Below are positions 1 through 8,552 of a DNA stretch of 64,000 nucleotides, piece by piece. The stretch comes from Brevibacillus sedimenti. Its GTDB lineage: Bacteria > Bacillota > Bacilli > Brevibacillales > Brevibacillaceae. A program made the translations under genes and the position numbers. The notes beneath the pieces are model-generated. The model worked only from the letters and a program-made list of their open reading frames with translations, was not told the origin of the DNA and ran no database searches. The stretch spans positions 2,853,001-2,917,000 of the forward strand of contig NZ_CP064048.1 of the NCBI RefSeq assembly GCF_020923495.1, written 5' to 3'. Each line of letters opens with the position of its first letter. Position 1 is the first letter of the stretch.

Positions 1-1
1 C

Positions 2-967
2 GGTCCCAAGGTAATTGAGACAGTCACCGGCGAAAAAATCTCCAGCGAAGACCTGGGCGGTGCATCGGTTCATTCCGCCATCAGCGGCAACGCTCATTTC
101 ACGGCGGAGACGGAAGAGGACGTGCTCCAGCAGGTGCGCCGTCTGCTCACCTTCCTTCCGCAAAACTACCGGGAGGAACCGCCGTGCGTACCGTACGACG
201 GAGACCCGGGCGATTGGCTGGAAGAGCTGATCGAGCTGGTGCCCGTGGCCGGAACGAAAGTGTACGACGTGAAAAAAGTGCTGGAGAAAGTGGTGGACCA
301 CGGCGACTTTATGGAAGTGCAGCCCAATTTTGCCCGCAACATCGTGGTCGGTTTCGGCCGCATCAACGGTCAAAGCGTGGGGCTGATCGCCAATCAACCC
401 AAAGTGATGGCCGGCGGGCTGGATATCGATTCTTCGGACAAACTGGCCCGGTTTATCCGCACGTGTGACGCCTTTAACGTGCCGCTGATCACGTTTGTGG
501 ACGTCACCGGCTTTTTCCCGGGCATCAATCAGGAGCACGGCGGAATCATCCGCCACGGGGCAAAAATCTTGTACGCCTATTCAGAGGCAACCGTGCCGAA
601 AATCAGCGTAATCACGCGCAAGGCGTACGGCGGGGCGTACGTTGCGCTCAACTCCAAGGCAATCGGGGCAGACGTGGTCTACGCCTGGCCGAACGCGGAG
701 ATTGCCGTGATGGGGCCGGAGGGGGCAGCGAACGTCATCTTCGCCCGGGATATCGAGCAAAGCGACGACCCGGCTGGCACGCGGCAGGCGAAGATCGCCG
801 AATACCGCGAAAAATTCGCCAATCCGTACGTCGCGGCAGAGCACGGCATGGTGGACGACGTGATCGATCCGCGTGAAACGCGCAAGTACCTGAGGCTGTC
901 ATTGGAAATGCTGAGAAACAAACGGGAGCAGCGGCCCGACAAGAAGCACGGCAACATCCCGTTGTGA
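2..967 (+). CDS. acyl-CoA carboxylase carboxyltransferase subunit, 3' part
   Basis: This is the C-terminal 321 residues of a biotin-dependent acyl-CoA carboxyltransferase of the propionyl-CoA carboxylase beta / methylmalonyl-CoA decarboxylase alpha family, which moves carboxyl groups between carboxybiotin and an acyl-CoA. The frame is open from base 2, so the start lies outside the window; the family is usually about 510 residues. Visible family marks are the PGINQEHGGIIRHGAK stretch and the GGAYVALNSK oxyanion-type segment. The following M20 peptidase matches the yqjD-yqjE order I recall from B. subtilis, so this is probably the YqjD orthologue. The exact acyl-CoA substrate cannot be fixed from sequence alone. 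Confidence 0.9.
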   Translation, partial: GPKVIETVTGEKISSEDLGGASVHSAISGNAHFTAETEEDVLQQVRRLLTFLPQNYREEPPCVPYDGDPGDWLEELIELVPVAGTKVYDVKKVLEKVVDHGDFMEVQPNFARNIVVGFGRINGQSVGLIANQPKVMAGGLDIDSSDKLARFIRTCDAFNVPLITFVDVTGFFPGINQEHGGIIRHGAKILYAYSEATVPKISVITRKAYGGAYVALNSKAIGADVVYAWPNAEIAVMGPEGAANVIFARDIEQSDDPAGTRQAKIAEYREKFANPYVAAEHGMVDDVIDPRETRKYLRLSLEMLRNKREQRPDKKHGNIPL

Positions 968-1261
968 TCCGGCTGTTTATGGAAGCCTTCCGACGTTTGA
1001 TTGTCAGGCAGCAGGTTGGCAGGGGTTGCGGGAATACATGGTGTAAAAAAATTTTTTGCGGTATACTGGTACATGTAGGCAAGGTAGGAAGGTGAATGTT
1101 CCGGGCCATGGCGGCAAAAGCGTGCGGCATGTGCGTAAAAAGCCAGGACACGTCCGCATCGCTGGTGCGCCGGACCGGGATTCCCGCAAAAATCTGGACC
1201 CTGCCGGCTATGGTGCTATTGATCCCTGCGCGGCAGGACATCTTTCAGGGAGGAATCGGGT
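968..1261. other. intergenic region with possible peptidase promoter
   Basis: This 294-base gap holds no convincing gene. An A7T6 tract at 1045-1057 lies just upstream of a good -10 box (TATACT, 1062-1067) without a clear -35, which could be an UP-element-like promoter for the downstream peptidase. A short ORF beginning at 1096 has a fair ribosome site but runs into the peptidase gene and has no recognisable features. Confidence 0.3.
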
Positions 1262-2377
1262 GTGATCAACCAGGAACGTTTGCTAAACGAGTTTCTGGAG
1301 CTCGTCCAAATCGACAGCGAAACCAAACATGAGGCGGCCATTGCCAAGGTGCTGAAGGAAAAATTGACGGACCTGGGCTTTACGGTGGAGGAAGACGACG
1401 CGGCTGCCAAAACTGGCCATGGCGCAAACAACCTGATCGCAACGCTGGAAGGCACCGCCCCAGGGCCGGTCATTCTGTTCAGCAGCCACATGGACACGGT
1501 CGTGCCGGGCAACGGCGTCAAGCCGCAGGTGCGCGACGGGTACGTCTACTCAGACGGGACGACCATTCTCGGCGCTGACGACAAGGCCGGCATCGCGGCG
1601 ATTTTTGAAGCGCTGCGCACGTTGAAAGAGAAACAATTGCCGCATCCGACGATCCAGATCGTATTCACGGTGGGCGAAGAATCGGGCCTCGTTGGTTCCC
1701 GTGCGATGGATTCCAGCTTGCTGAAGGCGGAGATGGGCTTTATCCTGGATTCTGAGGGACCGGTGGGCAAGATCACGGTTGCCGGAGCGGGGCAGTATCG
1801 GATTGTGACAAAAATCTACGGCAAGGCTGCTCATGCAGGCGTCAATCCGGAGGACGGCATCAGCGCCATCACCGTCGCCAGCAAGGCCATTTCCCGCATG
1901 CCGCTGGGCCGCATCGACGCGGACACGACCGCCAATGTCGGCCGGTTTGAAGGCGGCAAGGCATACAACATCGTGACGGACTACGTGGAAGTCTGGTCCG
2001 AAGCGCGCAGCCTGGTAATGGACAAGCTGGAGGCGCAGGTGAAAAAGATGACCACCGCCTTTGAAGAAGCGGCGGCAGAAATGGGGGCGCGCTGCGAAAA
2101 CGACGTGATCTTCATGTATCACGGCTACAAATTCAACGAAGAGACGCCGGTGGTGCAAAAGGCAATCGCTGCCGTGAAGCGCGTGGGCCGCGAACCGGAG
2201 TTGATTGCCAGCGGCGGCGGCAGCGACGGTAACATTTTCAACGGGTTCGGCATTCCGAGCGTGAACTTTGGCATCGGGTACGAAGAAATCCATACGAAAA
2301 ACGAACGCATGCCGATTGCGGAACTGAACAAGGCAGCAGAGCTGGTGCTGGCGATTATCGCTGAAGTGCTGGAGTAA
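1262..2377 (+). CDS. M20 family metallopeptidase, peptidase T-like
   Basis: This is a 371-residue zinc aminopeptidase/tripeptidase-like enzyme of the M20 family, most like the PepT-like YqjE group. Metal ligands are visible: H76 and D78 in SSHMDT, D106 in GADDKAG and the catalytic E139/E140 in GEESGL. Start is GTG at 1262 behind GGGAGG about 6 bases upstream. It probably hydrolyses short peptides in the cytoplasm, in keeping with the peptide-uptake operon further along, although that link is inference. It is shorter than classical PepT (about 410), as is usual for the YqjE type. Confidence 0.88.
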   Translation: MINQERLLNEFLELVQIDSETKHEAAIAKVLKEKLTDLGFTVEEDDAAAKTGHGANNLIATLEGTAPGPVILFSSHMDTVVPGNGVKPQVRDGYVYSDGTTILGADDKAGIAAIFEALRTLKEKQLPHPTIQIVFTVGEESGLVGSRAMDSSLLKAEMGFILDSEGPVGKITVAGAGQYRIVTKIYGKAAHAGVNPEDGISAITVASKAISRMPLGRIDADTTANVGRFEGGKAYNIVTDYVEVWSEARSLVMDKLEAQVKKMTTAFEEAAAEMGARCENDVIFMYHGYKFNEETPVVQKAIAAVKRVGREPELIASGGGSDGNIFNGFGIPSVNFGIGYEEIHTKNERMPIAELNKAAELVLAIIAEVLE

Positions 2378-2392
2378 GCAATGCAGTGTGCG

Positions 2393-2427
2393 GGCCGGGT
2401 ACCCTGAGTGGGGTCCCGGCCTTTTTG
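2393..2427 (+). terminator. intrinsic terminator after M20 peptidase
   Basis: A GC-rich stem (GGCCGGG paired with CCCGGCC, plus inner CCC/GGG) is followed by CTTTTTG, directly after the peptidase stop. Confidence 0.75.
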
Positions 2428-2575
2428 TACGCGTGCGGGCAGTGAAAAAGCCTGGCCTTAGCCGCTTGGCAAAAGGAAGCCGATCGCGGGAGCACACAAA
2501 TGATTGGGCAAGCCATGCCAAACATAGACTGATCATGAGAAGACCCTGAAACGGCGGAAGAGGGGAGGAAGTGAC

Positions 2576-3763
2576 ATGCTTCGCGTGGCTGCGGGGATGG
2601 TGACAGAGGTACGGGAAAAACGGACGGGTGTGCAAATCCTGGACGTGCGCCTGCACGACAGCGGCCTCGTCGAACCGGCCGTCTCGTTTTTCGACGAAGA
2701 CCTCGCCGCGGGCGACGAGGTTCTGGTGAATACGACCGCTGTACGGCTGCAGCTGGGAACGGGCGGGTTTCACATCGTCATCGGAAAAACGAGGAGAACC
2801 GTCGAAGACGATCTGTCCCCGGGAGCGTGGGGCCACGTGATGAAAATGCGCTACGCGCCCTCGCAGCTGGCCGTCGATACAGTGGAAGAGCAGGACAGCC
2901 CGTACCATGAACGGTTTTGTGATGAATCGCTATCACTGGAGGGAACGCCCGTGCTGATCGGCGAACTGCACAGCCTGCTTCCGGCTGCCGCAGCGGCGGT
3001 CGCATGGGCGGCACCGGAAAAACGTCAGGTGTATGTAATGCCGGACGCCGCTTCCCTGCCGATCGCCCTGAGCCGGCAGGTGGCGCGCCTAAAGTCAGCA
3101 GGCGTGCTGGCGGCGACCGTCACCGCGGGACACGCCTGGGGCGGCGACAGGGAAACCGTGACGATCCACAACGGCCTCCTGGCGGCCCGGCATGTGGAAC
3201 AGGCGGACGTGATCCTGTGCTTTCTCGGCCCGGGTGTGACCGGAACAGGGACGCCGCTGGGCTTCTCGGGCATGCAGTTGGCGGAGGTGATTCACGCCGT
3301 CTCCCTTCTGGGCGGCATCCCGTTTTTCATCCCCCGTCTCAGCTTTGCCGATCCCCGCAAACGCCACTTTGGCATCAGCCATCACACGCGGACCGTTCTC
3401 GGCCGTTTTGCGCTGCGGCCGGTGCTGTTGGCAGTGCCCGAATTTGGCGACGGACGCGACGACATTGTCCGCAGTCAAACGGCTGAGCTGATCCGCAGCG
3501 GCAGTCATCTGGCCGTAAGCAGGCCGGCGCCGGATCATGAACAGCTGGAGCGGTTGGAGCAGACATTTGGCCTGTCGTTTGTCACGATGGGCCGGCACTG
3601 GCGGAACGATCCGGCCCCGTTTCAGGCGGCTGTTCTGGCCGCAGATCTCGCGGTGCAGAGCGCTCCCTTTTTGGCCGAATGTGCTAGCGGCGGGACGCAC
3701 CGCTGCGCCGGGCCAGATACTCTTGCAGCGTTAGCTCTTTTTTTGACCAGGAGCGGAGTGTAG
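2576..3763 (+). CDS. DUF3866 family protein
   Basis: This 395-residue soluble protein is recognised as the DUF3866 family of Firmicutes and Actinobacteria, whose function is unknown to me. There are no membrane segments. The N-terminal part looks like a beta-rich domain (VLVNTTAVRLQLGTGGFH region), and the rest is an alpha/beta domain with a glycine-rich GPGVTGTGTPLGFSG loop near residues 218-232. Start is ATG behind GGGGAGGAAGTGAC. It is preceded by a terminator and so has its own transcription unit. Its last 80 bases overlap mciZ on the other strand. Confidence 0.8.
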   Translation: MLRVAAGMVTEVREKRTGVQILDVRLHDSGLVEPAVSFFDEDLAAGDEVLVNTTAVRLQLGTGGFHIVIGKTRRTVEDDLSPGAWGHVMKMRYAPSQLAVDTVEEQDSPYHERFCDESLSLEGTPVLIGELHSLLPAAAAAVAWAAPEKRQVYVMPDAASLPIALSRQVARLKSAGVLAATVTAGHAWGGDRETVTIHNGLLAARHVEQADVILCFLGPGVTGTGTPLGFSGMQLAEVIHAVSLLGGIPFFIPRLSFADPRKRHFGISHHTRTVLGRFALRPVLLAVPEFGDGRDDIVRSQTAELIRSGSHLAVSRPAPDHEQLERLEQTFGLSFVTMGRHWRNDPAPFQAAVLAADLAVQSAPFLAECASGGTHRCAGPDTLAALALFLTRSGV

Positions 3764-3824
3764 CGCGGATTTCCCACGCTTTGCCGACCATGCGCAGATG
3801 CTTTTCGCTGACATAGGTTTTCAT
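3684..3824 (-). CDS. mciZ: MciZ, mother-cell inhibitor of FtsZ
   Basis: This is a 46-residue peptide whose core VGKAWEIRATL is nearly identical to the VGKAWEIRAKL core of the B. subtilis sporulation peptide MciZ as I remember it. MciZ is made in the mother cell, caps FtsZ filaments and prevents Z-ring formation after asymmetric division. Start is ATG at 3824 behind a good GGAGGC ribosome site. As I recall for B. subtilis, the gene sits next to nudF. The peptide is a few residues longer than the 40-residue B. subtilis form, with a basic C-terminus (RRSGASRR). The 3' end lies antisense within the DUF3866 gene. I found no clean sigma-E promoter upstream. Confidence 0.85.
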   Translation of the reverse strand: MKTYVSEKHLRMVGKAWEIRATLRSWSKKELTLQEYLARRSGASRR

Positions 3825-3846
3825 CCCAATACGCCTCCGATACAAT
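3818..3846 (+). promoter_or_regulatory. possible nudF promoter
   Basis: TTTTCA and TACAAT are separated by 17 bases, about 80 bases before the nudF start. The site overlaps the start region of mciZ on the opposite strand. The -35 is weak. Confidence 0.3.
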
Positions 3847-3926
3847 AAGGGTGGACAAGTGTCTTGCTCCACAATATGAGGCAGCCGGACGCGTTTAGAA
3901 CCAGATCTCGAAAAAGGATGATGAGC

Positions 3927-4484
3927 GTGAGCGATCAAGACCGTTTATACGAAAAGACCATCAGCAGTCAGACGATTTACGACGGACGGATTATCAAGGT
4001 AAAGGTGGATGAGGTGCTGCTGCCCAACGGCAAAACGGCAAAGCGGGAAATTGTCAATCACCAGGGAGCGGTGGCCGTTCTGCCGCTGACGCCGGACGGC
4101 AAGATGGTCGCCGTGCGCCAGTTTCGCAAACCGCTGGAGCGGACCATCGTGGAGATTCCGGCAGGCAAACTGGAGCCGGGGGAAGAGCCGCTCACCTGTG
4201 CCAAGCGCGAACTGGAAGAAGAGACAGGGTATCAGGCCGCCAGTTATGAGCTCCTGAGCTCGTTTTATACGTCACCGGGGTTTGCCGACGAACTTATGCA
4301 CGTCTACGTGGCGACGGGACTGACAAAAGGGGAAAGTCGTCCGGATGAAGACGAGTTTGTCGAGGTGCTGGAGCTGACGCTGGAAGAGGCGAAGGAACTG
4401 CACCGCACGGGAGAGATTTGCGACGCCAAGACCGTCGCCGCCCTGTTTGCCTGGGAGAATCGGGTGCTGCATGAACGTGGTTGA
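3927..4484 (+). CDS. nudF: ADP-ribose pyrophosphatase, Nudix family
   Basis: This cytoplasmic Nudix hydrolase splits ADP-ribose into AMP and ribose 5-phosphate. The Nudix box is intact at residues 80-102 (GKLEPG.E...REL.EETGY), with the QFRKPLERTIVEIPAG lead-in typical of NudF. I chose the GTG at 3927 (185 residues), nine bases after AAGG; ATG at 3918 or 3921 are close alternatives, while the ATG at 3864 has no ribosome site. It overlaps yqxK by 14 bases, so the two are probably cotranscribed. Confidence 0.92.
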   Translation: MSDQDRLYEKTISSQTIYDGRIIKVKVDEVLLPNGKTAKREIVNHQGAVAVLPLTPDGKMVAVRQFRKPLERTIVEIPAGKLEPGEEPLTCAKRELEEETGYQAASYELLSSFYTSPGFADELMHVYVATGLTKGESRPDEDEFVEVLELTLEEAKELHRTGEICDAKTVAALFAWENRVLHERG

Positions 4485-5666
4485 CAGACGGCTGCCGCGC
4501 TACTTCTGTGACATGCACATCCACATCGGCGGGACGAAGAGCGGCAAACCGGTCAAAATCACCGCATCCCGGCAGATGACCCTGACGCGGATTCTGGAAG
4601 AAGCGTCCGAGCGAAAAGGCATGGACGTCATCGGGATCATCGACGCTCACGCTCCCGAGGTGCAGGAAGAGCTGATTGGCCTGCTGGAAACGGGAGCGGC
4701 CGAAGAGCACAGGGATGGCGGCGTTCAGTACAAGCAGACCCTGCTGATTCTCGGATGCGAAGTGGAGATCAAAGAACCAGGACGAGGAGAGGCCCACTTC
4801 CTCTGTTACCTGCCGAACGTGGGGGAGATGCGCCTTTTTACCGACTGGCTGTCCCGACGCTGCAAAAACGTCAATCTCAGCTCCCAGCGGATCGGAGCCA
4901 CGCTGCGGGAACTGCAGGAGAGGGTGGCCGAAGGAGGCGGCGTGCTGGTTCCGGCCCATATTTTCACGCCGCACAAAGGCCTGTACGGCAGCTGCACCGA
5001 CTCGCTTTCGGAGGTGGCGGAGCCCTCTACCATCCCGGCCGTCGAGCTGGGGCTGAGCGCCAATACGGACATGGCCGACCGGTTGACGGAGCTGCATGAC
5101 AAGACATTCCTGACCAATTCGGACGCCCATTCGCTGGCGAAAATCGGCCGCGAGTATCAGGCGATGGCCATGGCCGAACGCTCGTTTCGAGAGTGGATGC
5201 GGGCTCTGCGCAGGGAAGCGGGGAGAGGCGTCGCTGTCAACTACGGTCTTCATCCGCAGTTGGGGAAGTACCATCAGACTGCCTGCCAATCGTGCCAATC
5301 GACACTTCCGGCAGACGCTGATGGCCGCTGTCCGCAGTGCGGCTTCAAACGGGTGGTCCGGGGCGTCTTTGACCGGATAGAACAGTTGGCTGATTGCCCG
5401 GCCGGCGTCCATCCGCCGTTTCGTCCCCGTACGTGGAACAGGTGCCGCTGGAGTTCATTCCCGGAGTAGGCCCGAGGCTGCGTGACAAGCTGTACTGTGC
5501 GTTTGGGACGGAGATGAACATTCTTCACCGGGTGGGCAGGGAAGAACTTGCCGGCGTGGTCGGTGAGCGAATCGCGGATCTGATCGTCCAGGCCAGGGAA
5601 GGGCGGCTGAACGTCAAGGCCGGAGGAGCCGGCACGTACGGCAGGATCGTGACAGGCAAGGCATAG
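4471..5666 (+). pseudogene. yqxK: endonuclease Q family protein YqxK, frameshifted
   Basis: The gene encodes an endonuclease Q / YqxK family protein, a PHP-type metal-dependent nuclease acting on deaminated bases in DNA in characterised relatives. The first frame (4471-5469) shows the DMHIH metal motif (D14, H16, H18), the TNSDAHS motif and a CxxC...CxxC zinc ribbon near residues 272-291. The homology then jumps to another frame that carries the C-terminal helix-hairpin-helix (FIPGVGPRLRDKL) and ends at 5666. The break is at a run of four C at 5425-5428; one more C would restore HPPFRPPYVEQVPLEFIPG and a protein of about 398 residues. It may be a real mutation or a homopolymer sequencing error. 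Confidence 0.85.
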
Positions 5667-5723
5667 GCGCCCGGACTTCCGCATAAGCTGTACAGTAATC
5701 AGCGTTGCGGGAGGGGAAACGGC

Positions 5724-6350
5724 GTGCGGGCAAGAGTTGGACAAACAATCCAGGCATATGCGCGAGAGCATCAGTCGCTTTACTGGTTTACGATCGTACT
5801 GTTTGCGATGGGCATTATTTTTGGAGCGGTGATCGTCAATTCCTTGCCGCTTTCCCAGCGACAGGAGCTGTTTGGCTTTCTGCAGTACTTTTTCAACACG
5901 CTCGGAAGCCAGGGCATTCCCGAGCCGACGGCCCATTTCCAACAGGCGTTCGGCCACTATGCAAAAACGGTGGGCATCTTGTGGATGCTGGGGCTGTCCA
6001 TCATCGGTCTGCCGATGATCCTGCTGCTGCTGTTTCTCAAAGGAGTGGTCGTCGGGTTTACAGTCGGCTTTCTGGTGAATCAGCTTCAGTGGCAAGGTGT
6101 GACGCTGGCGTTGGCGGGCGTATTGCCGCAAAATTTGCTGGTGGTGCCGGCCCTGTTTATCGTCGGGGTGAGCGGCATCTCGTTTTCCATGCGGCTGATC
6201 AAAACGCGGCTCCTGAGCAGACGGGACGTGATTCTGCCCCACTTCGTCGGCTACACCGTGTTGGTCGTTGTCATGCTGGCCGTCCTGATGGTGGCGGCGC
6301 TGTTCGAGACGTTCGTCTCCCCCAGGCTGATGCAAATGGTGCTTAATTAA
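5724..6350 (+). CDS. spoIIM: stage II sporulation protein M
   Basis: This 208-residue membrane protein is the SpoIIM component of the SpoIID-SpoIIM-SpoIIP peptidoglycan-degrading machine that drives engulfment of the forespore. About five hydrophobic segments are visible (for example residues 22-40, 90-115 and 180-200), with the SFSMRLIKTRLLSR loop typical of the family. Start is GTG at 5724 behind GAGGGG. It lies between yqxK and fur as in B. subtilis. I did not find a clear sigma-E promoter in the 57-base gap upstream. Confidence 0.95.
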   Translation: MRARVGQTIQAYAREHQSLYWFTIVLFAMGIIFGAVIVNSLPLSQRQELFGFLQYFFNTLGSQGIPEPTAHFQQAFGHYAKTVGILWMLGLSIIGLPMILLLLFLKGVVVGFTVGFLVNQLQWQGVTLALAGVLPQNLLVVPALFIVGVSGISFSMRLIKTRLLSRRDVILPHFVGYTVLVVVMLAVLMVAALFETFVSPRLMQMVLN

Positions 6351-6362
6351 GAATAATTCTCA
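6348..6362. promoter_or_regulatory. candidate Fur box before fur
   Basis: TAAGAATAATTCTCA matches 11 of 14 defined positions of the 7-1-7 Fur box TGATAATNATTATCA and is centred on an AATAATT dyad. It lies 18 bases upstream of the fur -35 and overlaps the spoIIM stop codon, which suggests iron-dependent autoregulation. Confidence 0.5.
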
Positions 6363-6379
6363 TTTAATAACGTATGTAT

Positions 6380-6409
6380 TTGACTTCTGGAACACCCCTC
6401 TACTATAAT
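6380..6409 (+). promoter_or_regulatory. sigma-A promoter of fur
   Basis: TTGACT and TATAAT are separated by 18 bases, 35 bases before the fur start codon. Confidence 0.75.
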
Positions 6410-6444
6410 AGGAGCAGGTTTCATGCGAGCGGGGAGGGGCATTT

Positions 6445-6909
6445 ATGTTGGAAGAAAAGTTAGAGAAGATCAAGCAGCAACTACATTCCCAGAACTATAA
6501 ACTGACGCCACAACGTGAAGCCACTGTTCGCGTTTTACTGGAAAACGAGGAAGATCACCTGAGTGCGGAAGACGTCTACCTTTTGGTCAAGGAAAAAGCC
6601 CCGGAAATTGGTCTCGCCACGGTGTATCGAACCCTGGAACTGTTGAGCGAGCTGAAGATCATTCACAAGATGAACTTCGGCGACGGGGTGGCTCGCTACG
6701 ATCTGCGCGACGACAACGCCGAGTACCACCACCACCATCTGATCTGCCTGAACTGCGGCACGGTGGATGAAATCTTTGAAGACCTGCTTGTCTCCGCAGA
6801 AGAAAAGGTCAAGAATGTTTACAACTTTTACATTACCGACCATCGGCTCACCTTCTACGGCATCTGCCATCGCTGCATCGACAAGGTGAACGTGGAGGAC
6901 TTTAAATAG
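6445..6909 (+). CDS. fur: ferric uptake regulator Fur
   Basis: This 154-residue iron-responsive repressor is very close to B. subtilis Fur throughout the DNA-binding half ([20 protein letters not shown]). Metal-binding residues are visible: the HHHH cluster at 95-98, and two CxxC pairs (C101/C104 and C141/C144) forming the structural zinc site. Start is ATG behind GGGGAGGGG. It has its own promoter, a candidate Fur box and a strong terminator, so it is monocistronic. The close match and the location next to spoIIM favour Fur over PerR or Zur. Confidence 0.96.
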   Translation: MLEEKLEKIKQQLHSQNYKLTPQREATVRVLLENEEDHLSAEDVYLLVKEKAPEIGLATVYRTLELLSELKIIHKMNFGDGVARYDLRDDNAEYHHHHLICLNCGTVDEIFEDLLVSAEEKVKNVYNFYITDHRLTFYGICHRCIDKVNVEDFK

Positions 6910-6946
6910 AAAAACTTCTCTGTGCGGGAGAAGTTTTTCTTTTTTT
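6910..6946 (+). terminator. intrinsic terminator of fur
   Basis: A perfect stem AAAAACTTCTC / GAGAAGTTTTT with a 7-base loop starts right after the fur stop and is followed by CTTTTTTT. Confidence 0.87.
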
Positions 6947-7025
6947 CTGCCCCGGGTTATGGAGCAGGACCTCCGGTGGCATGATAAGGAAAGCGCAAAT
7001 GCGAGCCACAGGAGGCGAATGTGTG

Positions 7026-8156
7026 ATGATTATCGGGGTGCCAAAGGAAATCAAAGACAACGAAAACCGCGTGGGGCTGACCCCCGCCGGCGTGAGCGCA
7101 TACATACAGGCGGGCCATCGCGTGTTGGTCGAGACGCAGGCGGGGATCGGTTCCGGTTTTTCCGACGAGGATTTTTCGGCAGCCGGCGCGGAAATTCTCG
7201 ACAGTGCAGAGGAGGTATGGCAGCAGGCGGAGATGATCTGCAAGGTAAAAGAACCGCTGCCTGCCGAATACAAATTCTTTCGCGAAAACCTGATCCTGTT
7301 TACCTATCTGCATCTGGCGCCGGAACGCGAACTGACCGAGCAGCTCCGTGCCAAGAAAGTGGTCGCGATTGCCTACGAGACGATCCAGACTGACGACGGT
7401 TCGCTGCCGTTATTGATGCCGATGAGCGAGGTGGCCGGCCGCATGTCGGTGCAGATTGGCGCACAGTTTCTGGAAAAGCCGCACGGGGGAAAGGGAGTGC
7501 TCCTGGGAGGCGTTCCCGGTGTCCCACCGGCTCATGTGGTCATCGTCGGCGGCGGCATCGTCGGGACCAATGCGGCCAAAATGGCGGTCGGCCTGGGGGC
7601 GCAGGTGACGATTCTCGACATCAACGCCAACCGGCTGCGCGAACTGGACGATCTGTTCCAGGGACGATTGCGGACACTGATGTCCAACCACTACAACATC
7701 GCGCAGGCGGTAAAGGACGCCGACCTCCTGATCGGGGCGGTCCTGATCCCCGGGGCGCGGGCGCCCAAGCTGGTGACGGAGGAGATGGTCAAGTCGATGT
7801 CTCCCGGATCGGTCATCGTCGACGTGGCGATCGATCAGGGGGGCTCGATCGAGACTGTGGACCGGATTACCACACACAGCGAACCGACATACGTCAAGCA
7901 CGGCGTCGTCCACTACGCGGTGGCCAACATGCCGGGAGCGGTGCCGCGCACGTCGACAATCGCCCTGAGCAATGTTACAATACCTTACGGCCTGCAGTTG
8001 GCGAACAAGGGGGTCCGCGCCGCCATCACCCAAAACCGCGCGCTTGCCCGCGGCGTCAACGTGCTGAACGGCCATGTGGTGTACGAAGCAGTGGCCACCT
8101 CGCTGAATCTGCCGTATGTCCCGCTGGAAGACGCGCTGCATGACCTGCACGTATAG
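7026..8156 (+). CDS. ald: alanine dehydrogenase
   Basis: This NAD-dependent enzyme interconverts L-alanine and pyruvate plus ammonia, and in bacilli it serves alanine use and sporulation energy supply. It has 376 residues, the usual length. R15, K75 and H96 (in LHLAPE) match the substrate-binding and catalytic positions, and the NAD fold GGGIVG is at 175-180. I chose ATG 7026, 10 bases after AGGAGG; an in-frame GTG lies one codon upstream. The gene sits between fur and yqzK-xerD, where B. subtilis as I recall has no ald, so it is an insertion relative to that order. Confidence 0.95.
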   Translation: MIIGVPKEIKDNENRVGLTPAGVSAYIQAGHRVLVETQAGIGSGFSDEDFSAAGAEILDSAEEVWQQAEMICKVKEPLPAEYKFFRENLILFTYLHLAPERELTEQLRAKKVVAIAYETIQTDDGSLPLLMPMSEVAGRMSVQIGAQFLEKPHGGKGVLLGGVPGVPPAHVVIVGGGIVGTNAAKMAVGLGAQVTILDINANRLRELDDLFQGRLRTLMSNHYNIAQAVKDADLLIGAVLIPGARAPKLVTEEMVKSMSPGSVIVDVAIDQGGSIETVDRITTHSEPTYVKHGVVHYAVANMPGAVPRTSTIALSNVTIPYGLQLANKGVRAAITQNRALARGVNVLNGHVVYEAVATSLNLPYVPLEDALHDLHV

Positions 8157-8224
8157 CGTACCGAATGGAGCAGGAGACCAGCGCATATACTGGAGGTAAC
8201 ACGGAAACGGGGAGGATTGCATCG

Positions 8225-8464
8225 ATGCGAGTATCGTTTCGGCGGCTGATGGAGATTCTCCGGTTTTTCCTCCTGTTCGTTACCTGTGCGCTGTTGTCCT
8301 ACGGGATCATCAGCCTCTTGTCAGACAGGTTCCTGCCAGGCGATCCCTACCGCGAACCGCACGGCAATGCCGTCAAAGTGGTGAAGCTGATCAACGCCCA
8401 GGGAGGCGGAAGTTGGGACGGATACCTGTCCCGGCTGCAGTTGTTCTACCTGACGGGAGAGTAA
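8225..8464 (+). CDS. yqzK: YqzK family (DUF4227) small membrane protein
   Basis: This 79-residue protein has one N-terminal membrane segment (about 11-32) and a short tail containing [16 protein letters not shown], typical of the YqzK/DUF4227 family found just before xerD in bacilli. Function is unknown. Start is ATG at 8225 behind GGGAGG. Confidence 0.8.
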   Translation: MRVSFRRLMEILRFFLLFVTCALLSYGIISLLSDRFLPGDPYREPHGNAVKVVKLINAQGGGSWDGYLSRLQLFYLTGE

Positions 8465-8477
8465 CCGTTACCTTTTT

Positions 8478-8510
8478 CGCGGGAAAAAAGAGGACTTTTC
8501 CGTTCCCGCG
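8478..8510 (+). other. stem-loop between yqzK and xerD
   Basis: An 8-base perfect stem CGCGGGAA/TTCCCGCG has further AAAAG/CTTTT pairing inside. There is no following T run, so it is more likely a processing or stability element than a terminator. Confidence 0.4.
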
Positions 8511-8552
8511 TGGAAAGCATATCAAGACACTTACCTGAAGGGGAACAGCTTC

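Noticed and set aside
1096-1332. 78-residue ORF before the M20 peptidase with a fair ribosome site
   Set aside because: It overlaps the peptidase start by 71 bases and shows no domain or coherent composition.
1550-2908. 452-codon minus-strand frame across the M20 peptidase
   Set aside because: Antisense shadow with no recognisable domain, crossing a terminator.
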